Shown here: positions 7,299 to 15,274 of the stretch, piece by piece
How positions within the stretch are numbered: the stretch's first letter is position 1
Layout: each line of letters begins with the position of its first letter
Assembly (NCBI GenBank): GCA_029261435.1
Contig: JAJDBI010000008.1
Span: forward strand, 1-17,332
Direction of reading: 5' to 3'
Origin: Nitrospinaceae bacterium
GTDB taxonomy: Bacteria > Nitrospinota > Nitrospinia > Nitrospinales > VA-1
DNA: 17,332 nucleotides
The notes under the pieces: model-generated
Databases searched by the model: none
What the model saw: the letters and a program-made list of their open reading frames with translations, nothing else
What the model was told of the DNA's origin: nothing
Position numbers and translations under genes: made by a program

Positions 7299-8447
7299 TT
7301 GAGCCAACAATTTTTTAAGCGTCTTGAAGGCGAATTACAATCCCTACGAGAGAAAAATCTATTCAGGGAGGTCCACCCCTACTCTGAATGCCGACTTAAC
7401 CTTTGCTCCAATGATTATTTCCAGTTGCGGCATGATTCAAGAGTTATAGCAGGTGCAAAAGAGGCCTGTGAAAAATATGGGACCGGAAGTGGTGCATCCC
7501 CTCTCCTCTCGGGATTTTTACCCTGCCATCAAAGTTTGCTGAACCAACTTAAAAAATGGAAGAAAAAATCTTCTGGAATGCTATTTAATGCCGGCTTCCT
7601 GGCTAATCAGGCTTTGCTTAAGCATTTACCCTGTAAGAATGATCTCGTTCTCGCAGACAGGCTCATCCATCATTCCATGGCTCAAGCTCTCACACAGGGT
7701 TTGGCGCGATTTAAGCGTTATCATCACCTGGATTTGGACCATTTGGAGGAATTACTGCAGGCCAATTTTAAGAATTATGAAACGGTTTTTGTGGTCACCG
7801 AAAGTGTTTTCAGTATGGATGGGGATTATCCTGATTTAAATAAACTGGTTGAATTGAAAAAAAACTATCCATTTGTATTGATTTTGGATGAGGCTCATGG
7901 AACCGGCATTTTTGGTGAAACGGGTGCAGGGCTTGCAGAAGAAATGCAAGTGCAGAATCAGGTCGATATTATTATCGGTACGCTGGGAAAGTCATTAGCC
8001 AGTATGGGGGCATATGTTCTTTCAGATTCGTCTACCGTTATTGATTTTCTTATTAACCGAGCGGGTGAGTTTATTTATTCTACATTCTTATCCCCGCCCC
8101 AAGTTGGTTCTGCCGAAGCCGCAATGGAGATATTGCAGTCTTCACAAACCAATCGAGAGTATCTACAGAAAATTTCTGCAAGCTTCAGGCAAAATTTAAG
8201 ATTAGCGGGGCAGGAATTAGCAACACCTTCTTCCCCTATTATTCCTGTATTTATAGGTGATCCGGTCAAAACATTGGAGCTTAGAAATAGTCTCCTGCAA
8301 AAAGGAATTATTGTAGGAGCAGTCCGTCCACCGACTGTCCCACCCGATACATCCAGGTTAAGGATATCATTGCACACAGGTGTTACTCAAGAAGAGCTGG
8401 AAGAATTAGGGGAATTACTGAAACCATGGATAATATCTCAGCCATAA
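7299..8447 (+). CDS. bioF: 8-amino-7-oxononanoate synthase (KAPA synthase)
   Basis: PLP-dependent alpha-oxoamine synthase: condenses pimeloyl-ACP (or -CoA) with L-alanine to give 8-amino-7-oxononanoate, CO2 and free ACP, in the cytosol; the first ring-building step of biotin synthesis. The 382 residues match the usual 380-390. Visible motifs: LNLCSNDYFQL near the N terminus, GTGSGASPLLSGF (61-73), the D-E-A-H motif with D197 and H200, and the PLP Schiff-base lysine K231 in TLGKSLASMGAY. The start is TTG at 7299, with AAGG at 7284-7287; an in-frame stop at 7290-7292 rules out a longer protein. It overlaps the next gene by 22 bases. bioC in the same operon supports BioF over the related Kbl and HemA (5-aminolevulinate synthase) types. 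Confidence 0.93.
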   Translation: MSQQFFKRLEGELQSLREKNLFREVHPYSECRLNLCSNDYFQLRHDSRVIAGAKEACEKYGTGSGASPLLSGFLPCHQSLLNQLKKWKKKSSGMLFNAGFLANQALLKHLPCKNDLVLADRLIHHSMAQALTQGLARFKRYHHLDLDHLEELLQANFKNYETVFVVTESVFSMDGDYPDLNKLVELKKNYPFVLILDEAHGTGIFGETGAGLAEEMQVQNQVDIIIGTLGKSLASMGAYVLSDSSTVIDFLINRAGEFIYSTFLSPPQVGSAEAAMEILQSSQTNREYLQKISASFRQNLRLAGQELATPSSPIIPVFIGDPVKTLELRNSLLQKGIIVGAVRPPTVPPDTSRLRISLHTGVTQEELEELGELLKPWIISQP

Positions 8448-9085
8448 CAGCTATTTCAGGATGGGCTCTTCCACGCAAATGGTTTGCCGACGAAGTTGCT
8501 AGTGCTTTTCCTGGTGCTCGTGTACAAATTATTTACCCGGAGTCTCCGGAAAGTCTAGAAGAAGCTCAGGTATTGCTAGGCCGATATCCCGCCGACCTAT
8601 ATATAGGCTATTCCCTTGGTAGCCTATGGTTGCTGAAATATGGACATTTACTACCTGATACCTGTATAAAGGCTGTGTTAGCCCCGATTCTTTCCTTCCT
8701 GGATAAAGATGACTGTGGGGGAACGACTTCAGAGATCCAATTGAAGTATCTGATCAGAAGTTTAAAACAGGGATCGGATCAATCTGCCACCCTGAAAAAT
8801 TTTTTTTCACATAGTGACCTACCTTTTTCGGAAGAGATGATTGAAGATATACCTGATAGAGAAGTTTTACTGAAAGGCTTGGAATTTCTGAAAACATGCA
8901 AGGCTAGAAAAGAAGATGCGAAAAATTTTTTGTCCATCCTCGGAGAAAATGATATTTTCATTAAAGGGGAGTTGCTGAGAGCTCATATCCCTGACTTGGA
9001 TATAATTCAAGGTGTTGGACATGCTCCAGGAAATTTGCTCAAACATTTGGCAGATCGATTAAATTGGAAAAATCATAATCCATGA
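8426..9085 (+). CDS. alpha/beta hydrolase, probable pimeloyl-ACP methyl ester esterase (BioH-type role)
   Basis: A short (219-residue) alpha/beta hydrolase. The catalytic triad is readable: nucleophile S63 in the elbow GYSLGS (61-66), acid D176 in GENDIFI, and H199 in GVGHAP. The N terminus contains SGWALP, resembling the 'GW' oxyanion strand of BioH and BioG proteins. Placed between bioF and bioC, it very likely removes the methyl group from pimeloyl-ACP methyl ester, ending the BioC-started chain-elongation detour. It is shorter than E. coli BioH (256) and its elbow differs from BioG, so it may be a separate lineage of this functionally replaceable step; I withhold a symbol. It overlaps bioF by 22 bases and the kinase gene by 4. 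Specificity is inferred from context only. Confidence 0.8.
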   Translation: MDNISAITAISGWALPRKWFADEVASAFPGARVQIIYPESPESLEEAQVLLGRYPADLYIGYSLGSLWLLKYGHLLPDTCIKAVLAPILSFLDKDDCGGTTSEIQLKYLIRSLKQGSDQSATLKNFFSHSDLPFSEEMIEDIPDREVLLKGLEFLKTCKARKEDAKNFLSILGENDIFIKGELLRAHIPDLDIIQGVGHAPGNLLKHLADRLNWKNHNP

Positions 9086-11346
9086 AAATATTTGGCATAA
9101 ATTTTAATGCTGCTCCCAGCGAGAAGAAACCGATCACTATAGCTATTTGTGATTATAAGAAAAGTCGGGGACTAACTGTCTCAAAGGTGGAGTCGTTAAT
9201 TAGTTTAAAAGAATTTGATACCTTTTTGAAACAAAAAGGACCATGGTTTGCGGGTGTTGATTTTCCCCTTGGGCAACCCAATATATTTTTGAAGAAGATG
9301 AACCTTCCTGAAAAATGGACTAATTATATAAAAGATATTAATCAGTGGGAATTCGAAGGTTTTGAGAAAAAGATAAAGCAGTATAAAAATAAAATACCTG
9401 CTGGTTCTAAGGAACCATTGCGCTTGACCGATACAATGGCCGGAGGAGAAAGTCCTTTAAAGCTCAATCAAAAACAATTGGCTCGTCAGTTTTATGAAGG
9501 AACAAATTGTCTTCTCAAATCAAAGGTATCTATAATTCCCTGCAACCAAAGAAATGACAATCGTGTTGTAATCGAAACTTTTCCGGATCTTGTGGCACAG
9601 CGCTTTGCTGTGCATAACCTGGGAACAAAGGCAAAGAATGTTGATGCTGAAAACCTTCATAAGGAAATTATAAAAGGTTTAGAAACTCCTGAATTTGAGC
9701 AAGACTTTAAATTCAAGGTGTTATTGGATGATGTGTTGAAATTGAAATGTATCGAGGAATCCAATGGTGCCATTCTAAATGCCATTTTAATTTCTACACA
9801 GGTGGCATGGGCTTACAGCGTTGGAAAGCCGAATTTTGGGATGCCTGATATCCAACACCCCAGCATTCAAACAGAGGGATGGATTGTTGATCCCAGTTTG
9901 ATAAACGGTTTAGCAAAACCCAAAAATCGTTTTGGTAGTGAGTTGGCTGAATTTATTCAAAAAGGCGGACTCGATTCCAAAAGATCCTTCAATTTGATGG
10001 GGCACATTCAAAGACTTTCCAATATTGGGCGTGCATTATCGGGCGAAAGAAATTTGAACGCCTTATTGGAAACCATCGTTAACGAGGCCAGAAACCTGAC
10101 CCTTGCTGATGGTGGAACGCTATACATTCTCGAAGATAAACACCTGCATTTCAAAATAGTCCAAAATGAATCCCTGAATATTTATATGGGTGGCGTGACC
10201 GGTGTTGACATCACTTTCCCACCGCTGGAAATCAAGGAATCCAATGTTTCTGCATATGTGGCAATAAAAAATATTTCAGTTAATATCCCTGATGTTTATA
10301 ACTATAAACCCTTTGATTTTACCGGGCCTAAAAAGTTTGATGCAAGCACGGGTTATAGAACAAAGTCCATGCTGGTAGTCCCTTTAACAAACCATGAGGA
10401 TGGGGTGATCGGTGTTCTGCAACTATTGAATGCCCGAGATGTAAATGACAAAAAGAAAGTAATTCCCTTTTCTCCTGACTTTGAAAGTCTGGTCGAATCC
10501 CTCGCCTCCCAGGCGGCAGTTGCTGTCAGTAACAACTCACTCATAAATGAATTGAAAACGGTGCATCAGAATCTGATAGGTGCAAGAGACCGTGCCGAGG
10601 ATGCCAGTCGAGCTAAGAGTAATTTCCTGGCAAATATGAGTCATGAACTTCGTACACCTATGAATGCCATTATTGGATACAGTGAGATGCTTCTTGAAGA
10701 TGCAGAAGAAGAAGGACTGGATGACTTTCAATCCGATCTGGATAAAATTCGTTCTTCAGGAAAGCATCTACTCGGATTGATAAATGAAATTTTAGATCTT
10801 TCTAAAATTGAAGCTGGAAAAATGGAAATTTTTCTGGAAAGTTTCGATATTAATAAACTAATAGGCGAAGTTGAGGCTACCATACACCCGCTTGCAGAAA
10901 AAAAATCCAATCAACTGATTATTAACTGCCCCTCCAATGCAGGATCGATGGAAGCAGATGAAACGCGTGTGCGCCAAATGCTTCATAACCTGCTGAGTAA
11001 TGCCTGTAAGTTTACAGAAAACGGTACTGTCACCTTGAAGGTCACTCGCTCAACTCATGAAGGTGTCGACTGGATTACCTTTGATATCATTGATACTGGA
11101 ATGGGAATACCACAGGATTCGCTTAAGAACTTGTTTCTCGAGTTTTCTCAAGTTGATAACTCTTCAACCCGCAAATTTGGCGGGACGGGGCTTGGACTTG
11201 CCATTAGCAGGAGGTTTTGCTTGATGATGGGAGGAGATATAACTGTTGAAAGTGTTGAAGGAGAAGGATCAACATTTACTATTGCTATGCCCGTGAAGGT
11301 TGTGCCAAAAGCTACCCTTCGCCGAAGGGCCAGCGATCGGTCATAA
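9082..11346 (+). CDS. DUF429-GAF-histidine kinase fusion protein
   Basis: A soluble 754-residue multidomain protein. Residues 1 to about 275 match DUF429, a predicted RNase H-fold domain of unknown function: PSEKKPITIA (12-21), GPWFAGVDFPLGQP (53-66), RLTD (114-117), VIETFPDL (163-170), a DD pair at 216-217 and EGWIVDP (265-271). Residues about 315-485 form a GAF domain (LADGGTLYILEDKHLHFKIV; SMLVVPLTNHEDGVIGVLQL). Then come a short coiled coil, a HisKA domain with phospho-acceptor H521 in NMSHELRTPMNAI, and an HATPase domain with N-box LHNLLSNACKFT, G1 DTGMGIP (671-677) and G2 GGTGLGLAIS (700-709). No receiver domain or membrane segment is seen. Asn7 (GINFN) stands where I recall an Asp in DUF429. 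The start overlaps the hydrolase stop (ATGA), so it is coupled within the biotin operon; no response regulator is nearby. Confidence 0.9.
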   Translation: MKIFGINFNAAPSEKKPITIAICDYKKSRGLTVSKVESLISLKEFDTFLKQKGPWFAGVDFPLGQPNIFLKKMNLPEKWTNYIKDINQWEFEGFEKKIKQYKNKIPAGSKEPLRLTDTMAGGESPLKLNQKQLARQFYEGTNCLLKSKVSIIPCNQRNDNRVVIETFPDLVAQRFAVHNLGTKAKNVDAENLHKEIIKGLETPEFEQDFKFKVLLDDVLKLKCIEESNGAILNAILISTQVAWAYSVGKPNFGMPDIQHPSIQTEGWIVDPSLINGLAKPKNRFGSELAEFIQKGGLDSKRSFNLMGHIQRLSNIGRALSGERNLNALLETIVNEARNLTLADGGTLYILEDKHLHFKIVQNESLNIYMGGVTGVDITFPPLEIKESNVSAYVAIKNISVNIPDVYNYKPFDFTGPKKFDASTGYRTKSMLVVPLTNHEDGVIGVLQLLNARDVNDKKKVIPFSPDFESLVESLASQAAVAVSNNSLINELKTVHQNLIGARDRAEDASRAKSNFLANMSHELRTPMNAIIGYSEMLLEDAEEEGLDDFQSDLDKIRSSGKHLLGLINEILDLSKIEAGKMEIFLESFDINKLIGEVEATIHPLAEKKSNQLIINCPSNAGSMEADETRVRQMLHNLLSNACKFTENGTVTLKVTRSTHEGVDWITFDIIDTGMGIPQDSLKNLFLEFSQVDNSSTRKFGGTGLGLAISRRFCLMMGGDITVESVEGEGSTFTIAMPVKVVPKATLRRRASDRS

Positions 11347-11414
11347 TTATTTCTTGTCCATCTTCCAGCTTATTCTGCAGTAATCATTGAGCCTCAGAAA
11401 TCAGGAAACACTCT

Positions 11415-12182
11415 TTGAAAAAGAATGACGTACAATTATTGAATGATGAACATTTAATTGATAGTTTTTCCCGACACGCGAAAACATACGACCGATATGC
11501 ACAATTGCAAAAATCAATGGCTGAAAGGCTGGCCTCACTCCTCCCTGTTCCATTACCCGGTAATATTCTTGAAATAGGATGTGGTACAGGTCTTTTTACA
11601 AGGCATTTACTAACACAACCTATAAAACAACTCGTCCTCAACGATATAGCCCCGGGAATGCTGGAGATTTTATGTGACTCACTAACATTGCCTTCGAATA
11701 CAATAATATCTCCTGGAAATGCAGAGCGAATTCATTTTGAAAATATGGATTTGGTTTGTGCAAATGCTGTATTTCAATGGTTTCAGGACCCTAAAAAAGC
11801 AATGGTGAAACTGAATCAAGCTTTAGCTGTTAATGGTAGTTTGATTTTCAGCACATTTGGTCCAAAAACTCTTATAGAATTCAGGCAAGCTGCAAATTTG
11901 GATAGCCCCATTGGCCTTTACGATAAAGACTCCTGGACTGATATGATTCGTGACTCGGGTTTTGCCTTGAAGTTTTGGGATGTGGAAATTCGAAAAATAT
12001 TTTTTTCAAGTAGCCTGTCACTATTAAAAAATTTACAACAAATAGGTGCAGCACCAATACGAATGCTGAACACCGGTGGGCTCAGAAAATTGATTCGGGA
12101 ATATGACTCCAGGTTTTCAACAACACAAGGTGTTTACGCTACATGGGAATTGTATTATTTTTCCCTGGTTCGTGAAAATTGA
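11415..12182 (+). CDS. bioC: malonyl-ACP O-methyltransferase
   Basis: SAM-dependent methyltransferase that methylates the free carboxyl of malonyl-ACP (or -CoA), disguising it so that the fatty-acid machinery can extend it to pimeloyl-ACP methyl ester. The 255 residues match E. coli BioC (251). Typical BioC signs are the N-terminal SFSRHAKTYDRYAQLQKSMA, SAM motif I LEIGCGTGLFT (52-62), LVLNDIAPGML, the post-II segment ANAVFQWFQDP, and LIFSTFGPKTLIEFR. The start is TTG at 11415 with AGGA (11403-11406) eight bases before; there is no ATG near. It lies 68 bases after the kinase gene with no visible terminator, so it is probably the last gene of the same operon. Biotin genes bioA, bioD and bioB do not follow. 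Confidence 0.92.
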   Translation: MKKNDVQLLNDEHLIDSFSRHAKTYDRYAQLQKSMAERLASLLPVPLPGNILEIGCGTGLFTRHLLTQPIKQLVLNDIAPGMLEILCDSLTLPSNTIISPGNAERIHFENMDLVCANAVFQWFQDPKKAMVKLNQALAVNGSLIFSTFGPKTLIEFRQAANLDSPIGLYDKDSWTDMIRDSGFALKFWDVEIRKIFFSSSLSLLKNLQQIGAAPIRMLNTGGLRKLIREYDSRFSTTQGVYATWELYYFSLVREN

Positions 12183-12209
12183 CCGTACTTGCTTCACCAC
12201 CAGCTCCCA

Positions 12210-12238
12210 TTATCAAGATTTGTTCCTCTTACTATAAT
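12210..12238 (+). promoter_or_regulatory. predicted promoter of the DUF115 gene
   Basis: A perfect -10 box TATAAT (12233-12238) stands 17 bases after TTATCA (12210-12215), which keeps 4 of 6 positions of the -35 consensus. Transcription would begin near 12245, only about 4 bases before the ATG at 12249, implying a leaderless or near-leaderless mRNA. No ribosome binding site precedes that ATG, in agreement. Confidence 0.5.
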
Positions 12239-12248
12239 AGCCCCCCAA

Positions 12249-14120
12249 ATGAGCAATACCATTTTAAATAGAAACCTTGCATCCTTAAAGAAAAAGGATA
12301 AAGGCTTATTTGATAAAATTGAACCCTTACAAGGATCAAAATTCTATGCAGTGACAAAATCCAAGTCGGGGCTTCCTGCTCTGACTCATGTTGTTCCAGG
12401 GGGCATAAAAAAACAAATTGATAGTACTTATGATCCAGTTAATGAGGCAACTCGTAATCTGGAGAGATTCAAAATTTGTGGATCCATAAACTTTATAGTG
12501 CTTGGATTAGGCCTTGGATACCAGGCTTGTGAGATAATCAAGCAAAACTCAACACATGCGAAAATTTATATATTTGAAAAAGATCCTGAGTTATTTGCGC
12601 TCGCCATACGTGAGACAGATTTCACCCCGATTTTCGAGCACCCTGGAGTGAGGCTTTTTGTTGAAGCAGACCCTCGCGAGATAAACCGTTTGTTGGAGCC
12701 TGAGCGAACTAACTTCACTCTTAACGATTACTGTCTTGTTAGCCATAAGGCTCTTGTCGACAGAAATGTTGAGTATTATGGTTTTATATATGATGAGATT
12801 GAAAAGTATTTTAAGGAAAGTAGAGTCAACTTAAAGACACAATCAATTCATTCCAAGCTTTATTATAAGAATATTTTTTCTAACCAGGAATGCTTGAGGC
12901 ATAGCCCCGGAATTAAATCTTTGAAAGGATGTTTTCCTGACATTCCTGCAATAATATGTTCAGCAGGGCCGTCTTTGGATAAAAATATTCAACTTCTTAA
13001 ATCTTCTCGCGAAGGTTTTTTTCTTATTGCTGTTGCAACAGCTCTGAAACCATTGCTTCTTAACAACATTCAACCGGATGTGGTTATTTCGATTGACCCT
13101 GATGACTTAACCATACGATCCTTTGATTTCCTCGTCGACACATGTGAAACCTGGCTTGTTTATAATGCTGCAGTACCAAATGTAATCCCAAAATATTTCC
13201 TTACCAAAAAGATGGTTTTTGATTTGGATATTCATCTTTCCAAATGGTTCAACAAGTACTCGGACTCAAAAGGAAGTTTGGGAAAAACAACTTCTGTAGC
13301 GCACTCGGCATTTAACTTTGCCCGTTTTTTAGCCTGTTCTCCAATCATATTACTTGGACAGGACTTATCTTTTCACAAGCAAAGACTGCACTGTAAATAT
13401 TCCTTTTATTATGATGACAGCCTCAATATAGTAAGTCGATATAAACAACTATCTGATTTGAACCGTTTAAAATATTTGAATTTTGGTGAAAATCTAACTA
13501 AGTGTATAGACATATTTGGTTGCCAGGTCACCAGCACTATTGCCATGGATAGTTACCGAGAAATATTTTCAAGCAGCATGGAGAACTATGAAACCGTTAT
13601 TAATGCAACAGAAGGAGGTGTGCCTATAAAAGGAATGAAGAATCTTTCATTAAGAGAAGCACTTCATTGTCATTGTCGGAATTCAATTAAGAAAAAGATT
13701 GACTCGTTAATTCCAACGATATCTCTGGGAAAAAGTACACTTGAGGATTTGCATGAGTCTACACATTGCCTGATAAAAAATTTGGAATATATTTCTGAAA
13801 AAGTAAATGCTAAAAAAATAATACAAGTAGACAAACCGTCAAAGGATCAGAAACAAATATTTGTGAATGACATGGATTCCTTATACAAAAGCATTCTTGA
13901 ATATAAAGAGATAACTTTATTACTTCAAGACTATGACTTTGCTGGGTTTTCAGATTGGTACCGATCTAACAGTCAGATATTGAATAAAAAAGAGCTGCTC
14001 AAAGACTGTAGCCTGTTAGATGAAGAGTATGAACGGGATCTGAAGTTTTTGAATGTTCTGGTGGATTCTGTGGAGTATCTGCGGGTTAATTTTGAAAGGT
14101 CTCTTTCTCCTCCAAATTAA
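12249..14120 (+). CDS. Maf/DUF115 family protein (MptE-like)
   Basis: A 623-residue protein of the DUF115 family, which includes the motility-associated factors (Maf) that attach nonulosonic sugars to flagellin and the archaeal 6-hydroxymethylpterin pyrophosphokinase MptE. Visible: an N-terminal Rossmann-like segment (VLGLGLGYQACEIIK, IYIFEKDPELFALAI), the DUF115 core (PAIICSAGPSLDKNIQLL, QPDVVISIDPDD), LLGQDLSFHKQRLHCK, and the family's NATEGGVPIKG. The C-terminal 130 residues are helical. The frame is open back to a TTG at 12189, but the ATG at 12249 is preferred: it gives a natural N terminus, and the upstream stretch contains a promoter. No flagellar or sialic-acid gene is in the window, so its acceptor is unknown. 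It meets the next gene tail to tail with a 4-base overlap. Confidence 0.85.
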   Translation: MSNTILNRNLASLKKKDKGLFDKIEPLQGSKFYAVTKSKSGLPALTHVVPGGIKKQIDSTYDPVNEATRNLERFKICGSINFIVLGLGLGYQACEIIKQNSTHAKIYIFEKDPELFALAIRETDFTPIFEHPGVRLFVEADPREINRLLEPERTNFTLNDYCLVSHKALVDRNVEYYGFIYDEIEKYFKESRVNLKTQSIHSKLYYKNIFSNQECLRHSPGIKSLKGCFPDIPAIICSAGPSLDKNIQLLKSSREGFFLIAVATALKPLLLNNIQPDVVISIDPDDLTIRSFDFLVDTCETWLVYNAAVPNVIPKYFLTKKMVFDLDIHLSKWFNKYSDSKGSLGKTTSVAHSAFNFARFLACSPIILLGQDLSFHKQRLHCKYSFYYDDSLNIVSRYKQLSDLNRLKYLNFGENLTKCIDIFGCQVTSTIAMDSYREIFSSSMENYETVINATEGGVPIKGMKNLSLREALHCHCRNSIKKKIDSLIPTISLGKSTLEDLHESTHCLIKNLEYISEKVNAKKIIQVDKPSKDQKQIFVNDMDSLYKSILEYKEITLLLQDYDFAGFSDWYRSNSQILNKKELLKDCSLLDEEYERDLKFLNVLVDSVEYLRVNFERSLSPPN

Positions 14121-15100
14121 ATCTTTCTTGCTTCAATCACACTACTTCCCTGTCCAATCTTACAATGTTTGAATTTTCCAAAACCATTCTTCTTCAACAG
14201 TTTTTCGGTTTCCTTAAAGCTATACGTTCTTCCTGTGGCTGTAAACAACAACATGGTTAAAGAGAACAAAGCAGCATCAAAGGGTTCTGTACGGTTATCT
14301 TTTAAAAACATGTCCACCAAAATGAAACGACCATCCGGCTTGAGAGATTTGTGAATTTTTTCAAACAATCTTGAGTTTTCAGATTCACTATAAATATGAA
14401 GTATGTTTGAATACAAAACGGTATCCGCTTCTATTCCAAGGCTGACCTTAAACAGGTCTCCAGCAACAAAAGTAAATCTCTTTAAAATAGATGTTTTTTT
14501 TATGATTGTTTTTGCAACTTTAAGGCTGGCCTCCCGGTCAATCAATACAGCTTGCGCTGACTTATCAATATTTAAAATCTCAGCGGAATAGGTACCGGGA
14601 CCTCCTCCCAGATCGATAAGTTTGCCAACTGGCTTGCGTGTTATAAAATTTGCTAGTGGCTTAGAAAAATTACTACTCCTTTCATGCATTGCATGAGTGA
14701 AGGTTTCACGAAATTTCGGGTCATCATCACCAAATTCCGATAACTTCCTGCCATTTTTAATAATATTGATCAAATCTGACCATTCGTCCCGGTTCTCTCT
14801 CAGCAAAAACACTGTGCCTTTTTTGTAATGAGGGCTGTGCTCACAAAAATATTTATAACTGTCTGGGGCATTAAAAAAGGCGTTGCCAGTTTTTTTTATT
14901 GCACCCAATGAGGCCAAAGCATTAAGTAACGCCTCAGCACCTTCAGGTTTGAGTTCTGCTTTTTTTGCCAAGGTAGTATGTGTTAAACGCTTCTTACCTA
15001 AATGCGTAAATACCCTGAACTCCAAAGCAGCCATGAGGATATTGGCTTCCTCTAATTGGTCAATTTTTTTAATAAACTGCTTAAAATTCAAAAAAGACAT
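14117..15100 (-). CDS. SAM-dependent O-methyltransferase (hydroxyneurosporene/plant OMT-like)
   Basis: A 327-residue class I methyltransferase of the O-methyltransferase family 2 (relatives: CrtF, BchU, and antibiotic and plant OMTs). The N-terminal part (about 15-90) is a winged-helix dimerisation domain of the family (LEEANILMAALEFRVFTHLG; THTTLAKKAELKPEGAEALL). The SAM-binding motif LIDLGGGPGTYS is at 161-172, the acidic D192 (AVLIDREA) likely binds the ribose, and motif III LKPDGRFILVDMF follows. The substrate is unknown; it need not be a carotenoid or bacteriochlorophyll, as no such genes are near. The ATG at 15100 has a fair ribosome binding site (AGGA on the minus strand, 14 bases upstream). 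Its stop codon overlaps that of the convergent DUF115 gene, leaving no room for a terminator between them. Confidence 0.85.
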   Translation of the reverse strand: MSFLNFKQFIKKIDQLEEANILMAALEFRVFTHLGKKRLTHTTLAKKAELKPEGAEALLNALASLGAIKKTGNAFFNAPDSYKYFCEHSPHYKKGTVFLLRENRDEWSDLINIIKNGRKLSEFGDDDPKFRETFTHAMHERSSNFSKPLANFITRKPVGKLIDLGGGPGTYSAEILNIDKSAQAVLIDREASLKVAKTIIKKTSILKRFTFVAGDLFKVSLGIEADTVLYSNILHIYSESENSRLFEKIHKSLKPDGRFILVDMFLKDNRTEPFDAALFSLTMLLFTATGRTYSFKETEKLLKKNGFGKFKHCKIGQGSSVIEARKI

Positions 15101-15200
15101 AATTGATAGAATCCTGACTCAATGAGATTAAACAGCAACTGCTTTTTTATGCCTATAGTTACTTAAAAGCACTTAATTAAATATTTATCAATGTTTTATA

Positions 15201-15230
15201 TTGACTAAAGACTGAATTTGCAATTAAAAT
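15201..15230 (+). promoter_or_regulatory. predicted promoter of the 62-residue ORF
   Basis: TTGACT (15201-15206, 5 of 6) and TAAAAT (15225-15230, 5 of 6) are separated by 18 bases in a very AT-rich stretch. Transcription would start near 15237 and give a leader of about 38 bases that carries the strong ribosome binding site at 15262-15268. Confidence 0.5.
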
Positions 15231-15274
15231 ATAAAATCCATTATTTCAATTAGTTAGCAATAAGGAGGGGTAAA

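Noticed and set aside
12189..12248. TTG-started 20-residue extension of the DUF115 protein
   Set aside because: No ribosome binding site, proline-rich start unlike the family, and a promoter with perfect TATAAT lies inside it. The ATG at 12249 is preferred.
15125..15147. AGCA-TGCT hairpin followed by T-run
   Set aside because: The stem is only 4 pairs with a 2-base loop. It lies upstream of both flanking genes, where a terminator makes no sense.
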